From a virus, in IMG/VR virus record IMGVR_UViG_3300027396_000021, positions 19,631 through 83,630 of that record: a stretch of 64,000 nt of DNA. One strand, given 5' to 3'. How positions within the stretch are numbered: the stretch's first letter is position 1; each line of letters starts with the position of its first letter. This document shows positions 29,120 to 35,501 of the stretch, piece after piece. A model generated the notes under the pieces. It did not search any database. It was not told where the DNA came from and was given only the letters and a program-made list of their open reading frames with translations. Made by a program: the position numbers and the translations under genes.

Positions 29120-29404
29120 ATCTTTGATATCTTTTTTTAATTTATCGATATCGACTTTAAAATCTATTTTTTTAATTTCTTCTTTATATTCTTGCAGCGT
29201 ATTAATTAATGTGTCTGCAATTGATTCTGGAGTTTGTTTTACTAATTCTGTTTTAATGTCAATCTCCCATACTCTGCCATCGCTAAATTCTAGATGTATT
29301 AATTCTAGATAAGCGACTGGCATAGTATTCATATAGAGATCTTCAAAGACCTCTGGCCACTCTTTTATTAAGTGGCGTGGAGGCTTAAACAACGGATTAG
29401 GCAT
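29099..29404 (-). CDS. Conserved hypothetical protein (101 aa)
   Basis: A 101-aa protein with a folded N-terminal half (P-P-R-H-L-I-K-E-W-P-E-V-F-E-D-L-Y, H-L-E-F-S-D-G-R-V-W-E-I-D) and a C-terminal Lys-rich helix (K-L-K-K-D-I-K-D). No catalytic motif or membrane segment is seen; the family is not recognised. Its start overlaps the end of the upstream gene by 8 nt, so it is coupled to it. It is the last gene of the minus-strand late group that starts at 31264 and its tail overlaps the convergent operon. Confidence 0.6.
   Translation of the reverse strand: MPNPLFKPPRHLIKEWPEVFEDLYMNTMPVAYLELIHLEFSDGRVWEIDIKTELVKQTPESIADTLINTLQEYKEEIKKIDFKVDIDKLKKDIKDSTNGIF
29102..29125. terminator. Bidirectional terminator between convergent operons
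   Basis: Perfect 8-bp stem AAAGATTC/GAATCTTT with an 8-nt loop, followed on the plus strand by a T-rich tract (seven Ts at about 29131-29137) and on the minus strand by TTTTAAAA. It spans both stop codons (plus gene ends 29119, minus gene ends 29099). Confidence 0.6.
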
Positions 29405-30050
29405 CGGCTGATTCTTCTGCCTTCTTGACGGTTTTCTTAGTAGGCGGATCTAGTGAATCTGCTTCACGTCTTAATCTTGCTGCTTCTTTGTACATTGCAT
29501 CTGCCTGACTACGATAAGAACGAGCAATATCTTTATCAGTTAGTGCTTCGTTGGTGCTTGCCTGCGCTCTTAATGGTGCAGGAATATCAGGATCTACAAT
29601 AGGCTCAGATTCTTGTACTGTTTTAGTTGCGGTTTTTTCAGTTTTCTTAGGAGCACCCGAAACGAATGTATACAAATCGTCGATTGAACAATTCTTTTGT
29701 TCAGCAATTAAAACATTTAATTCAGACAACGCAATACTTGTTGTTGGAGTTGGAGTCATAACAACTGTATCTGTAGCAACCTTGTGTAAACGGTTATCTG
29801 CCTGCATTGCTTGTAGCATTGGGCGACCGTCTGGAAAACTACGCATAAACATAATTTCACCAAATTCAAAAGCATCCTGTGCCTGTGGAGTTTCAACAAC
29901 TTCCATAATAGCGTCGTGATAGCTGTCGGGTAAATTTGCCACAGGTAGTACTAATGCTGTGTTTGCTTCTCCGGGCAATGTTCTAAATACTACAAGAACC
30001 TTTGCACCAGTATTGGCCATTTTGCCAACGTGTTTATATGGACCTGCCAT
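29397..30050 (-). CDS. Conserved hypothetical phage protein (217 aa)
   Basis: A 217-aa protein. The N-terminal 125 residues form a compact domain (G-P-Y-K-H-V-G-K-M-A-N-T-G-A-K-V-L-V-V-F-R-T-L-P-G-E), then a Thr/Lys-rich linker, a short P-D-I-P-A-P-L-R-A-Q segment and a charged C-terminal helix (A-D-A-M-Y-K-E-A-A-R-L-R-R-E-A-D-S-L). The layout suggests a globular domain plus a coiled coil used for assembly. No enzyme motif. It lies 2 nt behind the preceding gene. Conserved-looking in T4-like marine phages but the function is not recognised; a late assembly or virion role is possible. Confidence 0.6.
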   Translation of the reverse strand: MAGPYKHVGKMANTGAKVLVVFRTLPGEANTALVLPVANLPDSYHDAIMEVVETPQAQDAFEFGEIMFMRSFPDGRPMLQAMQADNRLHKVATDTVVMTPTPTTSIALSELNVLIAEQKNCSIDDLYTFVSGAPKKTEKTATKTVQESEPIVDPDIPAPLRAQASTNEALTDKDIARSYRSQADAMYKEAARLRREADSLDPPTKKTVKKAEESADA

Positions 30051-30052
30051 GA

Positions 30053-30283
30053 TTAAGCCTCCTTTTTAGACACAGCTTCTAAGAAAGCATTCAGTTTGTT
30101 AAACACCTTACCAACTGCTTCTAATTCTGCTGCTTTGAACGCTCCTCTTGTTGTTGCAACTTCGATAATATTTTTTAACGCAGCTAGATCGCTGATATTT
30201 AAATCGGGACCTTGTGCTGGCTGTTGCACTGGCGCTGCCTCTGGAGCAGCTGGTGCTTCTTGTTTTTGAACTTCGTCTGTCAT
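30053..30283 (-). CDS. Small hypothetical protein with Ala/Pro-rich start (76 aa)
   Basis: A 76-aa protein: an Ala/Pro/Gln-rich flexible N-terminus (Q-E-A-P-A-A-P-E-A-A-P) followed by a helical domain (L-N-I-S-D-L-A-A-L-K-N-I-I-E-V-A-T-T-R-G-A-F-K). The ATG at 30283 is chosen because AAGGAG lies 6 nt upstream and it forms a TAATG overlap with the upstream stop. A small helical module of this kind is common in T4-like marine phages; its role is unknown. Confidence 0.65.
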   Translation of the reverse strand: MTDEVQKQEAPAAPEAAPVQQPAQGPDLNISDLAALKNIIEVATTRGAFKAAELEAVGKVFNKLNAFLEAVSKKEA

Positions 30284-30552
30284 TAGTTTCTCCTTAACAT
30301 TGGACACGCTAGAATAAAATAAGTTAATTCTTTTTGATCTTCAAATCCGATATAAAAAGTAGATCGTAAAGAACCGTTTTTATCAATTCCTGGTTGTTTA
30401 TTGATAAAATATCTACCCTTCAATTTTGTTTTGACCCAGTCTTCCAATCCACTAAAAAGTTCATTTTCTGTAACACTGATTTTTTTAAAATGCGGCGGCA
30501 CAATATGTACTTTTCTTTGTTTTAAAACGTCAATAGGATTAAGATCAAACAT
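30283..30552 (-). CDS. Small conserved hypothetical protein (89 aa)
   Basis: An 89-aa protein (M-F-D-L-N-P-I-D-V-L-K-Q-R-K-V-H-I-V-P-P-H-F) with a mixed alpha/beta composition and no recognised motif. It begins 8 nt behind a full-consensus late promoter (TATAAATA), so its late leader is only about 2-3 nt and no ribosome site is visible; translation is probably nearly leaderless or coupled when read through from upstream. Stop overlaps the next start (TAATG). Confidence 0.6.
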   Translation of the reverse strand: MFDLNPIDVLKQRKVHIVPPHFKKISVTENELFSGLEDWVKTKLKGRYFINKQPGIDKNGSLRSTFYIGFEDQKELTYFILACPMLRRN

Positions 30553-30560
30553 CGTGAAAA

Positions 30561-30568
30561 TATTTATA
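30561..30568 (-). promoter_or_regulatory. T4-type late promoter (TATAAATA, full consensus)
   Basis: On the minus strand the sequence reads TATAAATA, the exact T4 late consensus, 8 nt before the ATG at 30552. Confidence 0.65.
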
Positions 30569-30576
30569 AGTGTGAG

Positions 30577-30978
30577 TTATTCTGACACTGATTCTTGGCT
30601 AAGTCTTTTTGACAGGGCCTTGTTATGACCCATTTTTCGAATGTCTCCGGAAAATAGATATAGCTCAAAAGCAGATTTTTCTTTCATTACAATAATGTGT
30701 TTTTTGTTGATAAAAAATGGAGAATCTATAAAATTATCTAACCAAATAAGAACCTGCGGTGTGAAAGCAAATTCTTGAGGAAAGTCTATTTTGTATGTTT
30801 TTATTTTAGCATACTCTTCAATAAAATTCAAAGCCTGCTCAGTCAATCTTAAACCGCCAGAATTTTTTGAACGAATGTTCCACCACCAAACGGCCTTATA
30901 CTTTTTGATAGTATCTGGATCAGTTGCTAATCCTGCCGCCTCCAAGAATACCCGTGTATAGGTATCCTTAGTATCCAT
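30577..30978 (-). CDS. Conserved hypothetical protein (133 aa)
   Basis: A 133-aa protein with a Trp-rich N-terminal part (Y-K-A-V-W-W-W-N-I-R-S-K-N-S-G-G-L-R-L-T) and a basic middle (I-D-S-P-F-F-I-N-K-K-H-I-I-V-M). The block G-L-R-L-T-E-x-A-L-x-F looks like a small nucleic-acid-binding winged-helix-like segment, but this is weak. Homologues in T4-like marine phages are uncharacterised. It begins 1 nt behind the preceding stop and ends before the late promoter at 30561. Confidence 0.6.
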   Translation of the reverse strand: MDTKDTYTRVFLEAAGLATDPDTIKKYKAVWWWNIRSKNSGGLRLTEQALNFIEEYAKIKTYKIDFPQEFAFTPQVLIWLDNFIDSPFFINKKHIIVMKEKSAFELYLFSGDIRKMGHNKALSKRLSQESVSE

Positions 30979-30979
30979 A

Positions 30980-31264
30980 TTATTTTACCTCTTCACCGGT
31001 GGTAAGTTTATAAACTGCGAAGTCTGAAGTTTTAAAAAGTTTGTTTAATTTCTTTGCTAGGTTATATGCGTGACCAGGATTTGAAAATGATACTTTTTTA
31101 TATTTAGGTCCTGGATAACTAGCAACCAAACTTCCGCTCTTTAAATTAAAAGGCTGGCCTTTATAGAATACAGCCCAGATGGCTTCACTATCAAGTATTT
31201 GTTCAATTTTGAACGTTTCCTTGTTAGCGTATTCTAATAAGACAGTCGGTTTTGGTCTACTCAT
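30980..31264 (-). CDS. Small conserved hypothetical protein (94 aa)
   Basis: A 94-aa basic protein (K-P-T-V-L-L-E-Y-A-N-K-E-T-F-K-I-E-Q-I-L, then Y-P-G-P-K-Y-K-K-V-S-F-S-N-P-G-H-A) with no recognised motif; the beta-rich centre and basic C-terminus could suit nucleic-acid or subunit binding. It starts the late group 31264-29099. Its leader holds a late promoter and a 9-bp inverted repeat whose loop contains AGGAA and whose right arm ends one base before the ATG. Confidence 0.6.
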   Translation of the reverse strand: MSRPKPTVLLEYANKETFKIEQILDSEAIWAVFYKGQPFNLKSGSLVASYPGPKYKKVSFSNPGHAYNLAKKLNKLFKTSDFAVYKLTTGEEVK

Positions 31265-31265
31265 A

Positions 31266-31296
31266 ATATACGTGTTTCCTAATTAACCACGTATAT
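31266..31296 (-). promoter_or_regulatory. Inverted repeat between late promoter and start codon
   Basis: ATATACGTG and CACGTATAT (31266-31274 and 31288-31296) form a perfect 9-bp stem with a 13-nt loop. On the minus strand the 5' arm starts on the last base of the late promoter and the 3' arm ends one base before the ATG at 31264, with AGGAAA in the loop. A transcript starting at about 31290 would lack most of the 5' arm. Confidence 0.55.
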
Positions 31297-31303
31297 ATTT
31301 ATG
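31296..31303 (-). promoter_or_regulatory. T4-type late promoter (CATAAATA)
   Basis: Minus-strand CATAAATA, 31 nt before the ATG at 31264, same variant as at 16459-16466. Confidence 0.6.
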
Positions 31304-31307
31304 CCTT

Positions 31308-31556
31308 TTAAAATGTTCCACCATCAAACTTAACATCAATTTGGGTAGATGCTTGTTTGATTTCAGATAATAATTGGTGTATTTCAGTAACAGTTTTACC
31401 TAACTTTGATGTTAGGACGGCTAACTCAGAAGTAAGATCGCGAGCTTCTTGTATGGTAATTCTTATTTCTTTTTGCTGGCTTTTTTCAGCTATGGAAATT
31501 CGTTGAATTAACTTTTCAATAGTTGGTAGTGTAGTAGGAAGATTATTTTGAGACAT
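31308..31556 (-). CDS. Small coiled-coil protein (82 aa)
   Basis: An 82-aa protein that is almost wholly helical with heptad-like Leu/Ile spacing (I-E-K-L-I-Q-R-I-S-I-A-E-K ... L-T-S-E-L-A-V-L-T-S-K-L-G-K), ending in a short F-D-G-G-T-F strand. No catalytic motif. The start overlaps the end of the upstream gene by 14 nt (AGGTG lies 9 nt before the ATG). Function unknown; dimerisation or bridging is likely from the coiled coil. Confidence 0.6.
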   Translation of the reverse strand: MSQNNLPTTLPTIEKLIQRISIAEKSQQKEIRITIQEARDLTSELAVLTSKLGKTVTEIHQLLSEIKQASTQIDVKFDGGTF

Positions 31557-32019
31557 TAGACAACACCTGTTTCATTTCAATCTCAGTTTTAAAAGGTCCT
31601 TTAAAAGGATAACGTTCAAGAGTAATTTTTTTAGGACAAAAACTCTTAACCCATCCTTTATCAAATTTAATAGTGTAATATCCTGCACAATACAAACTTT
31701 TACTATCTCCACTCTTTGTAAATAGCGGAAGTTTTTTTCGAATATCAAACATAGCATTATGCGGTTCTGTACTTGTAGGATAACCGTGAACCTCATTAGG
31801 CAAGGCGTTGTGAGATTCTTTAACAATTTTAACTGTAAAGAATGTCTTACCAAATTCTTTTGTTAGACTTTCTTTTGTTTCGTAAATCTTTATTCCGGAT
31901 TCGTTACTCATTACATATCGATCGTCTTCGTTTTTTCTCAACGTCGCGACCTTTTCTCCGTCTTGTTCTACGATCCAAAATTTATCTGCAATGATGGCTT
32001 TAGCGTGTAACTCTGTCAT
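31543..32019 (-). CDS. Conserved hypothetical protein (158 aa)
   Basis: A 158-aa protein (M-T-E-L-H-A-K-A-I-I-A-D-K-F-W-I-V-E-Q-D-G-E-K-V-A-T-L) with a beta-rich first half and a C-terminal Y-Y-T-I-K-F-D-K-G-W block. The ATG at 32019 is preferred to an upstream in-frame ATG (32049) because GGAGG lies 6 nt before it. It is next to the 5' nuclease gene in the early block. Homologues of this layout occur in many T4-like marine phages but have no assigned role; a DNA-metabolism accessory function is only a guess from context. Confidence 0.65.
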   Translation of the reverse strand: MTELHAKAIIADKFWIVEQDGEKVATLRKNEDDRYVMSNESGIKIYETKESLTKEFGKTFFTVKIVKESHNALPNEVHGYPTSTEPHNAMFDIRKKLPLFTKSGDSKSLYCAGYYTIKFDKGWVKSFCPKKITLERYPFKGPFKTEIEMKQVLSNVSK

Positions 32020-32045
32020 AATTTCCTCCGTCAAACTATTTGTTA

Positions 32046-33056
32046 TCATAGGGACATTGTTTCTCTTTGATTACTACTGTATTTGGCATTTAATGGTTCT
32101 GCGTAAGACTGAGCCTGTTCTGAAATCTTTTTTAGATCCCAAGTATTACAGAATTTCATTAATCTAATACCGACTTGTGTAACATCCTTATTTGCAGAGA
32201 CGGCCTCTGCAATAGTTGTGGCAATAATTTCTTTAATATGGTCTGGTTGATGAGATAAGTCGATCAATCTGCGATTACGCTCGTAATCTTCTAATACACG
32301 ATGCTCTACACCTTCGTGGTCAGTCCATCTCTGAAGCATGAGATTGTTCCACGCAAATCCTTTGCTTTTACGATCTTCGAACGCTTCTGTAAGACCCACT
32401 TTGTTTTTTGTGCCTTTAGTACGCACACCTGGATACGCTGAGAAGACATTATCACTGGTATCACCACGCATACATTTTTCAAACAAGAGCCATTCTGGGT
32501 TGGGCGCCGCTTTTGGTTCTTTAGTTTTTTTGTCAATAATTGATTTGCCTTTGTCATCAAAGAATCCTTCGTGTGTAATAGTTGTTTCCATTACACCGTT
32601 ATATTGTTTCACATTGGGCGCAATTAACTGTGCAAAATCACTGTCTGTTGAAATGATCACGTGTTGATCCTGCGGATGACTTTGGATCCAGCCTGCAATA
32701 AGATCATCTGCTTCTAGTTGCGGATGTTGCATAACTGTGCAGTTAGTCTTATCTTTGATAAACTCTTTAAAGGTATCAAATGCTTCCCAAAACAGTTTAT
32801 CTTCTTCTTGCTCACGTTCGTTCAAGGCAGCACGGGTTTCTTGACGATTACGCTTATACGGAGCATAATAGTCTTTTCGCCAGCTGCGACCTTCTAAACA
32901 GAAGATAACGTGATGACCTTGGAATTGTTGCCACGCTTTACGGATTGAATTTAAAGTAATATGAAAAGCCATACCGAGTTTAATATCAGCATCGCCGTTG
33001 ATTACGTGTCGTGCGCGAAAAAAAGTATTCGCAGTATCAACTAAAATATAAGCCAT
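32046..33056 (-). CDS. rnh: RNase H / FEN-type 5'-3' exonuclease
   Basis: A 336-aa protein of the T4 RNase H/flap-nuclease family, which removes RNA primers and 5' flaps from lagging strands. Visible signatures: I-L-V-D-T-A-N at the N-terminus (first metal Asp), W-R-K-D-Y-Y-A-P-Y-K-R-N-R (arch with the conserved Y-K/R block), L-E-A-D-D-L-I-A-G (acidic metal pair), S-T-D-S-D-F-A-Q-L (second metal pair) and G-D-T-S-D-N-V (H3TH loop). All catalytic acids are present. Length is close to T4 RNase H (305 aa). Start overlaps the upstream stop (TAATG). It fits with polymerase and clamp genes in the same early block. Confidence 0.85.
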   Translation of the reverse strand: MAYILVDTANTFFRARHVINGDADIKLGMAFHITLNSIRKAWQQFQGHHVIFCLEGRSWRKDYYAPYKRNRQETRAALNEREQEEDKLFWEAFDTFKEFIKDKTNCTVMQHPQLEADDLIAGWIQSHPQDQHVIISTDSDFAQLIAPNVKQYNGVMETTITHEGFFDDKGKSIIDKKTKEPKAAPNPEWLLFEKCMRGDTSDNVFSAYPGVRTKGTKNKVGLTEAFEDRKSKGFAWNNLMLQRWTDHEGVEHRVLEDYERNRRLIDLSHQPDHIKEIIATTIAEAVSANKDVTQVGIRLMKFCNTWDLKKISEQAQSYAEPLNAKYSSNQRETMSL

Positions 33057-33493
33057 TAATTGTTCTTCTTTACGCTCTGTATGTCTATAACACCTGTATT
33101 AACAGGACCGCCGTAGTCGCCATCGACAACCACGTTTGCACAAAGTTCACGGAACCAACGATCTACGATTTCCTCGTCATTATCGCCATCGGCACCATAT
33201 CCTTCTTGCTTTAATTTTAACACAAAATGCTCGTTCCAGTCAAGCTCAAAAAAACCGTTGCGAATGTTATCTTGGTTAACGTGTGTATTTAGTACCCCCA
33301 CCCACGGTTCTTTTTTACGATTAGCACGTTCTTTTGGACTCAGTTTAGCCAATTCTTCAGCTTCCTTGGCCTTTTCTGCAGCCTCTGCAGCCTTTTCGGC
33401 AATTTCTTTAGATGCTTCAGCAGCCTTTACAGCAGCCTCTGCTTCTGCTTTGATTTTATCAATACCTAGTAATTTTTCAATAAATTTGTTCAT
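33056..33493 (-). CDS. Hypothetical protein with Ala/Lys/Glu coiled coil (145 aa)
   Basis: A 145-aa protein. Residues 10-50 are an Ala-Lys-Glu-rich helix (A-E-A-A-V-K-A-A-E-A-S-K-E-I-A) predicted as a coiled coil; residues 60-145 are a compact domain (E-P-W-V-G-V-L-N-T-H-V-N, G-F-F-E-L-D-W-N-E-H-F-V, D-E-E-I-V-D-R-W-F-R-E-L). The C-terminal domain is a known conserved block in T4-like marine phages with no assigned function. Starts by TAATG overlap and its own stop overlaps the nuclease start, so the two are probably co-translated. Confidence 0.65.
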   Translation of the reverse strand: MNKFIEKLLGIDKIKAEAEAAVKAAEASKEIAEKAAEAAEKAKEAEELAKLSPKERANRKKEPWVGVLNTHVNQDNIRNGFFELDWNEHFVLKLKQEGYGADGDNDEEIVDRWFRELCANVVVDGDYGGPVNTGVIDIQSVKKNN

Positions 33494-33666
33494 TAATTTT
33501 TACCCCATTGCACCTTAAGCCAAATTCTTTCCATTATATAATGTACCGCTGTTAGAATAATATGAATAAGAACAGCATCGCTTAACCCTGTCCAAATTGC
33601 AGTAATCAATAACGCAATAATTCTATAACTTACTGTCCGTACTACTGTTCTTGTTTTGGTCTCCAT
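33493..33666 (-). CDS. DUF2061 small membrane protein
   Basis: A 57-aa protein with two hydrophobic segments (R-I-I-A-L-L-I-T-A-I-W-T-G and D-A-V-L-I-H-I-I-L-T-A-V-H-Y) flanked by R-T-V-S-Y-R and E-R-I-W-L-K-V-Q-W-G, which is the DUF2061 pattern of small inner-membrane proteins. The ATG at 33666 overlaps the upstream queE stop (TGATG) and has GGGGA 7 nt before it; an in-frame GTG at 33678 is less likely. Biological role of the family is unknown. Confidence 0.75.
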   Translation of the reverse strand: METKTRTVVRTVSYRIIALLITAIWTGLSDAVLIHIILTAVHYIMERIWLKVQWGKN

Positions 33667-34526
33667 CAGGTTCCCCACTCGTTCTTGAAGAGAGGCACTT
33701 GTAGTCGATCACTGTACCGCCATCCTTTTCGCATTGCCATTTCTGCCACGTTACGATTGTTAAGGGTATACACGCTGTCAACTCCACCAACAGGCATAAT
33801 ATAAACAGGGCCCGTAAAACCTGCCTCGCGATATTCCTTAACAGCTCGTTCTGCATCTTTCAAATCCTCCTCAGAGGCTACTACAAATTTTAAGTATACA
33901 TAACCCCAGTTTTGATAATCACAAACTATTTCTGGACGAATAGCATCTTCCCACTTTTCTCCAGAGCAAGGTAATTTAGCACTAACACTAAATGTAATTT
34001 CTTTGTTGTAATCTGGATGAGGCATTGTCCATTCTAACAAATAATCTTTAAAACTTTCTGACAGTTCTTGGGTGCCGTTTGTTTCAAAGGTAATTTCTTT
34101 TAGACCTGTCATCTTGGGATGACGCAACAAGTCTGGATAGGCACGTTGCCAACCTAGCAAAGGTTCACCACCTGTGATAACTAGGTGTTCGTCCTGCCAT
34201 TCGTTGTGTGGAAGAATTTCCATAATGCGTTCAGCAATAGCATCGCTAGTTAGCATTGGACTTAGGTCTTTAAACTCTGGATGCCAACTAGCATAGCTAT
34301 CACAACCTGTAGATACCAACGGCAATGCTTCGTATTTTTCGTAAGGAGATCTCTTGTGTTGAATAACAATATCATCTGCCTCTGTGCTTAGTTCACCTCT
34401 AGGCATACCAAACCCGGCACACTTGAAGTTGCAACCAAATATACGTAAGAAAACAGAAGGCACACCCATATAGCGGCCTTCACCTTGAATGCTGTAAAAC
34501 AGCTCTGCGATTTTAATTTTACTCAT
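33666..34526 (-). CDS. queE: 7-carboxy-7-deazaguanine synthase (QueE), radical SAM
   Basis: A 286-aa QueE. It turns 6-carboxytetrahydropterin into 7-carboxy-7-deazaguanine, the third step to preQ0. Signs: F-Y-S-I-Q-G-E-G at residues 10-17, F-G-C-N-F-K-C at 30-36, T-G-G-E-P-L-L (SAM-binding) near 115 and F-E-T-N-G-T. The third cluster cysteine of the usual C-x3-C-x2-C is absent (A-G-F follows C36); C75 in S-T-G-C-D-S-Y is the likely ligand, as in insertion-type QueE enzymes. A perfect consensus sigma70 promoter ends 5 nt before the ATG and no ribosome site is visible. With folE, a queD-like gene and a dpdA-like gene in the window, it probably feeds phage DNA modification. Confidence 0.9.
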   Translation of the reverse strand: MSKIKIAELFYSIQGEGRYMGVPSVFLRIFGCNFKCAGFGMPRGELSTEADDIVIQHKRSPYEKYEALPLVSTGCDSYASWHPEFKDLSPMLTSDAIAERIMEILPHNEWQDEHLVITGGEPLLGWQRAYPDLLRHPKMTGLKEITFETNGTQELSESFKDYLLEWTMPHPDYNKEITFSVSAKLPCSGEKWEDAIRPEIVCDYQNWGYVYLKFVVASEEDLKDAERAVKEYREAGFTGPVYIMPVGGVDSVYTLNNRNVAEMAMRKGWRYSDRLQVPLFKNEWGT

Positions 34527-34737
34527 TGTTTATTATACCTTTTTTTACAAAATTTGTCAAGTCTTCTTTGATCAAACTCCAAGTGCCATCTTCGTTATCG
34601 ATCCAAATTAAATTATCGCCTTCTTTCCAACCTGCTTCTTTTAATAGGTCTGGAGGAAATGGTAATATACAATCTCCTGTTTCAGGATCTTCTTCAACAT
34701 TAAGGGTCCAACTTTTAGATTCTATTTTTTTCGTCAT
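34519..34737 (-). CDS. AbrB-like small protein (72 aa)
   Basis: A 72-aa protein with E-E-D-P-E-T-G-D-C-I-L-P-F-P-P-D-L-L-K-E-A-G-W-K-E-G-D-N-L-I-W, the pattern of a SpoVT/AbrB-type swapped-hairpin fold seen in many T4-like phages. In bacteria this fold binds DNA or acts as antitoxin; the phage version is uncharacterised. The promoter for queE lies inside its 3' end. Overlaps the next gene upstream by 23 nt. Confidence 0.6.
   Translation of the reverse strand: MTKKIESKSWTLNVEEDPETGDCILPFPPDLLKEAGWKEGDNLIWIDNEDGTWSLIKEDLTNFVKKGIINNE
34532..34560 (-). promoter_or_regulatory. Consensus sigma70 promoter for queE (TTGACA-17-TATAAT)
   Basis: Minus strand: TTGACA (34555-34560), 17-bp spacer, TATAAT (34532-34537), 12 of 12 consensus bases. 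It lies within the preceding gene. The predicted start falls on the ATG of queE (5 nt between -10 box and ATG). Confidence 0.8.
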
Positions 34738-34918
34738 TTTCTTTCTTCCAATGCTCGTAGTGTAATTTTCTACACTCTTCTTTAACTTTATTGGGAATAT
34801 CCGGATGCCATTCTGCCATTCCGCAATCGTATATTCTTGTTTGAGGTTGCTTAGAACCTACTAAAATTAAAATAAAAAATATAGCAAAAATTGAAACTAC
34901 AACAAGAATGTTTTTCAT
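34715..34918 (-). CDS. Small membrane-anchored protein (67 aa)
   Basis: A 67-aa protein with one N-terminal hydrophobic segment (I-L-V-V-V-S-I-F-A-I-F-F-I-L-I-L-V-G) and a charged tail with two Cys (Y-D-C-G-M-A-E-W-H-P, E-E-C-R-K-L-H-Y-E-H-W). The segment has no clear signal-peptidase site, so it is probably an N-in/C-out anchor with the tail in the periplasm. Start overlaps the upstream stop by ATGA. Role unknown. Confidence 0.6.
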   Translation of the reverse strand: MKNILVVVSIFAIFFILILVGSKQPQTRIYDCGMAEWHPDIPNKVKEECRKLHYEHWKKENDEKNRI

Positions 34919-35115
34919 ATGTATTCACTTACTAGTATCTTGCACATAAGTCCATCGTGTTCATTATGAAAATGAAATTTCATACATTCTGTACTAACTT
35001 CAGTTCTATATCTATCTCCTGGCAATCCAAATTTTTCTACAATAGTTGCAGTTACATTATTCCAAAATGGCATATTATTTGTTTTTTCGTTCCACGGAAC
35101 ATTAATGGTTACCAT
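34915..35115 (-). CDS. Small conserved hypothetical protein (66 aa)
   Basis: A 66-aa protein (T-I-N-V-P-W-N-E-K-T ... E-K-F-G-L-P-G-D-R-Y-R-T-E-V-S-T-E-C-M-K-F-H-F). The K-F-G-L-P-G-D-R-Y block followed by a beta hairpin is typical of a small conserved family in T4-like marine phages; function unknown. Overlaps the HIT-protein gene upstream by 7 nt and the next gene by ATGA. Confidence 0.65.
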   Translation of the reverse strand: MVTINVPWNEKTNNMPFWNNVTATIVEKFGLPGDRYRTEVSTECMKFHFHNEHDGLMCKILVSEYI

Positions 35116-35501
35116 TTACGATAGTTTCCTTTTTCTGGAATAACGTGACGAACACCTCCTGTGGGGTCTTCCATATCACCTTTACGTCTTGGAATAAGAT
35201 GAACGTGTGGCCAAGGAACTGTTTGTCCAGCAGCTGGGCCGTAATTCATACCTATGTTAAATCCGTCCCATTCGCCTTGTTGTACTCTCTTAATACCGTC
35301 TCTAACTGCATCTTCAAAACAATCCATTAGAACAGCAACGGTATTATATTTAGGTACAAATAAAAGATGACCCTCTGTTACCGGATAGATATCACGAAAT
35401 ACTTTTACGTGATAATCTTCTTCTATAAGTTCTGTCCACGGCGCTTTAGAATCTTCGATAAAACTAGGCTCGGCGGGAAATATTTTGTTTATATCGGTCA
35501 T
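35109..35501 (-). CDS. HIT-like nucleotide-binding protein
   Basis: A 130-aa protein of the histidine-triad superfamily: T-E-G-H-L-L-F-V-P-K at residues 42-51 (family G-H-x-L-x-x-P-K), G-Q-T-V-P-W-P-H-V-H-L-I-P at 92-104. The second and third histidines (H99, H101) are present, but the first of the H-x-H-x-H triad is Trp97. HIT proteins hydrolyse nucleotide phosphoramidates or dinucleoside polyphosphates; with the last two His kept, activity is plausible but changed. It sits in a small-gene early operon and overlaps both neighbours. Similar proteins occur in marine T4-like phages. Confidence 0.75.
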   Translation of the reverse strand: MTDINKIFPAEPSFIEDSKAPWTELIEEDYHVKVFRDIYPVTEGHLLFVPKYNTVAVLMDCFEDAVRDGIKRVQQGEWDGFNIGMNYGPAAGQTVPWPHVHLIPRRKGDMEDPTGGVRHVIPEKGNYRKW

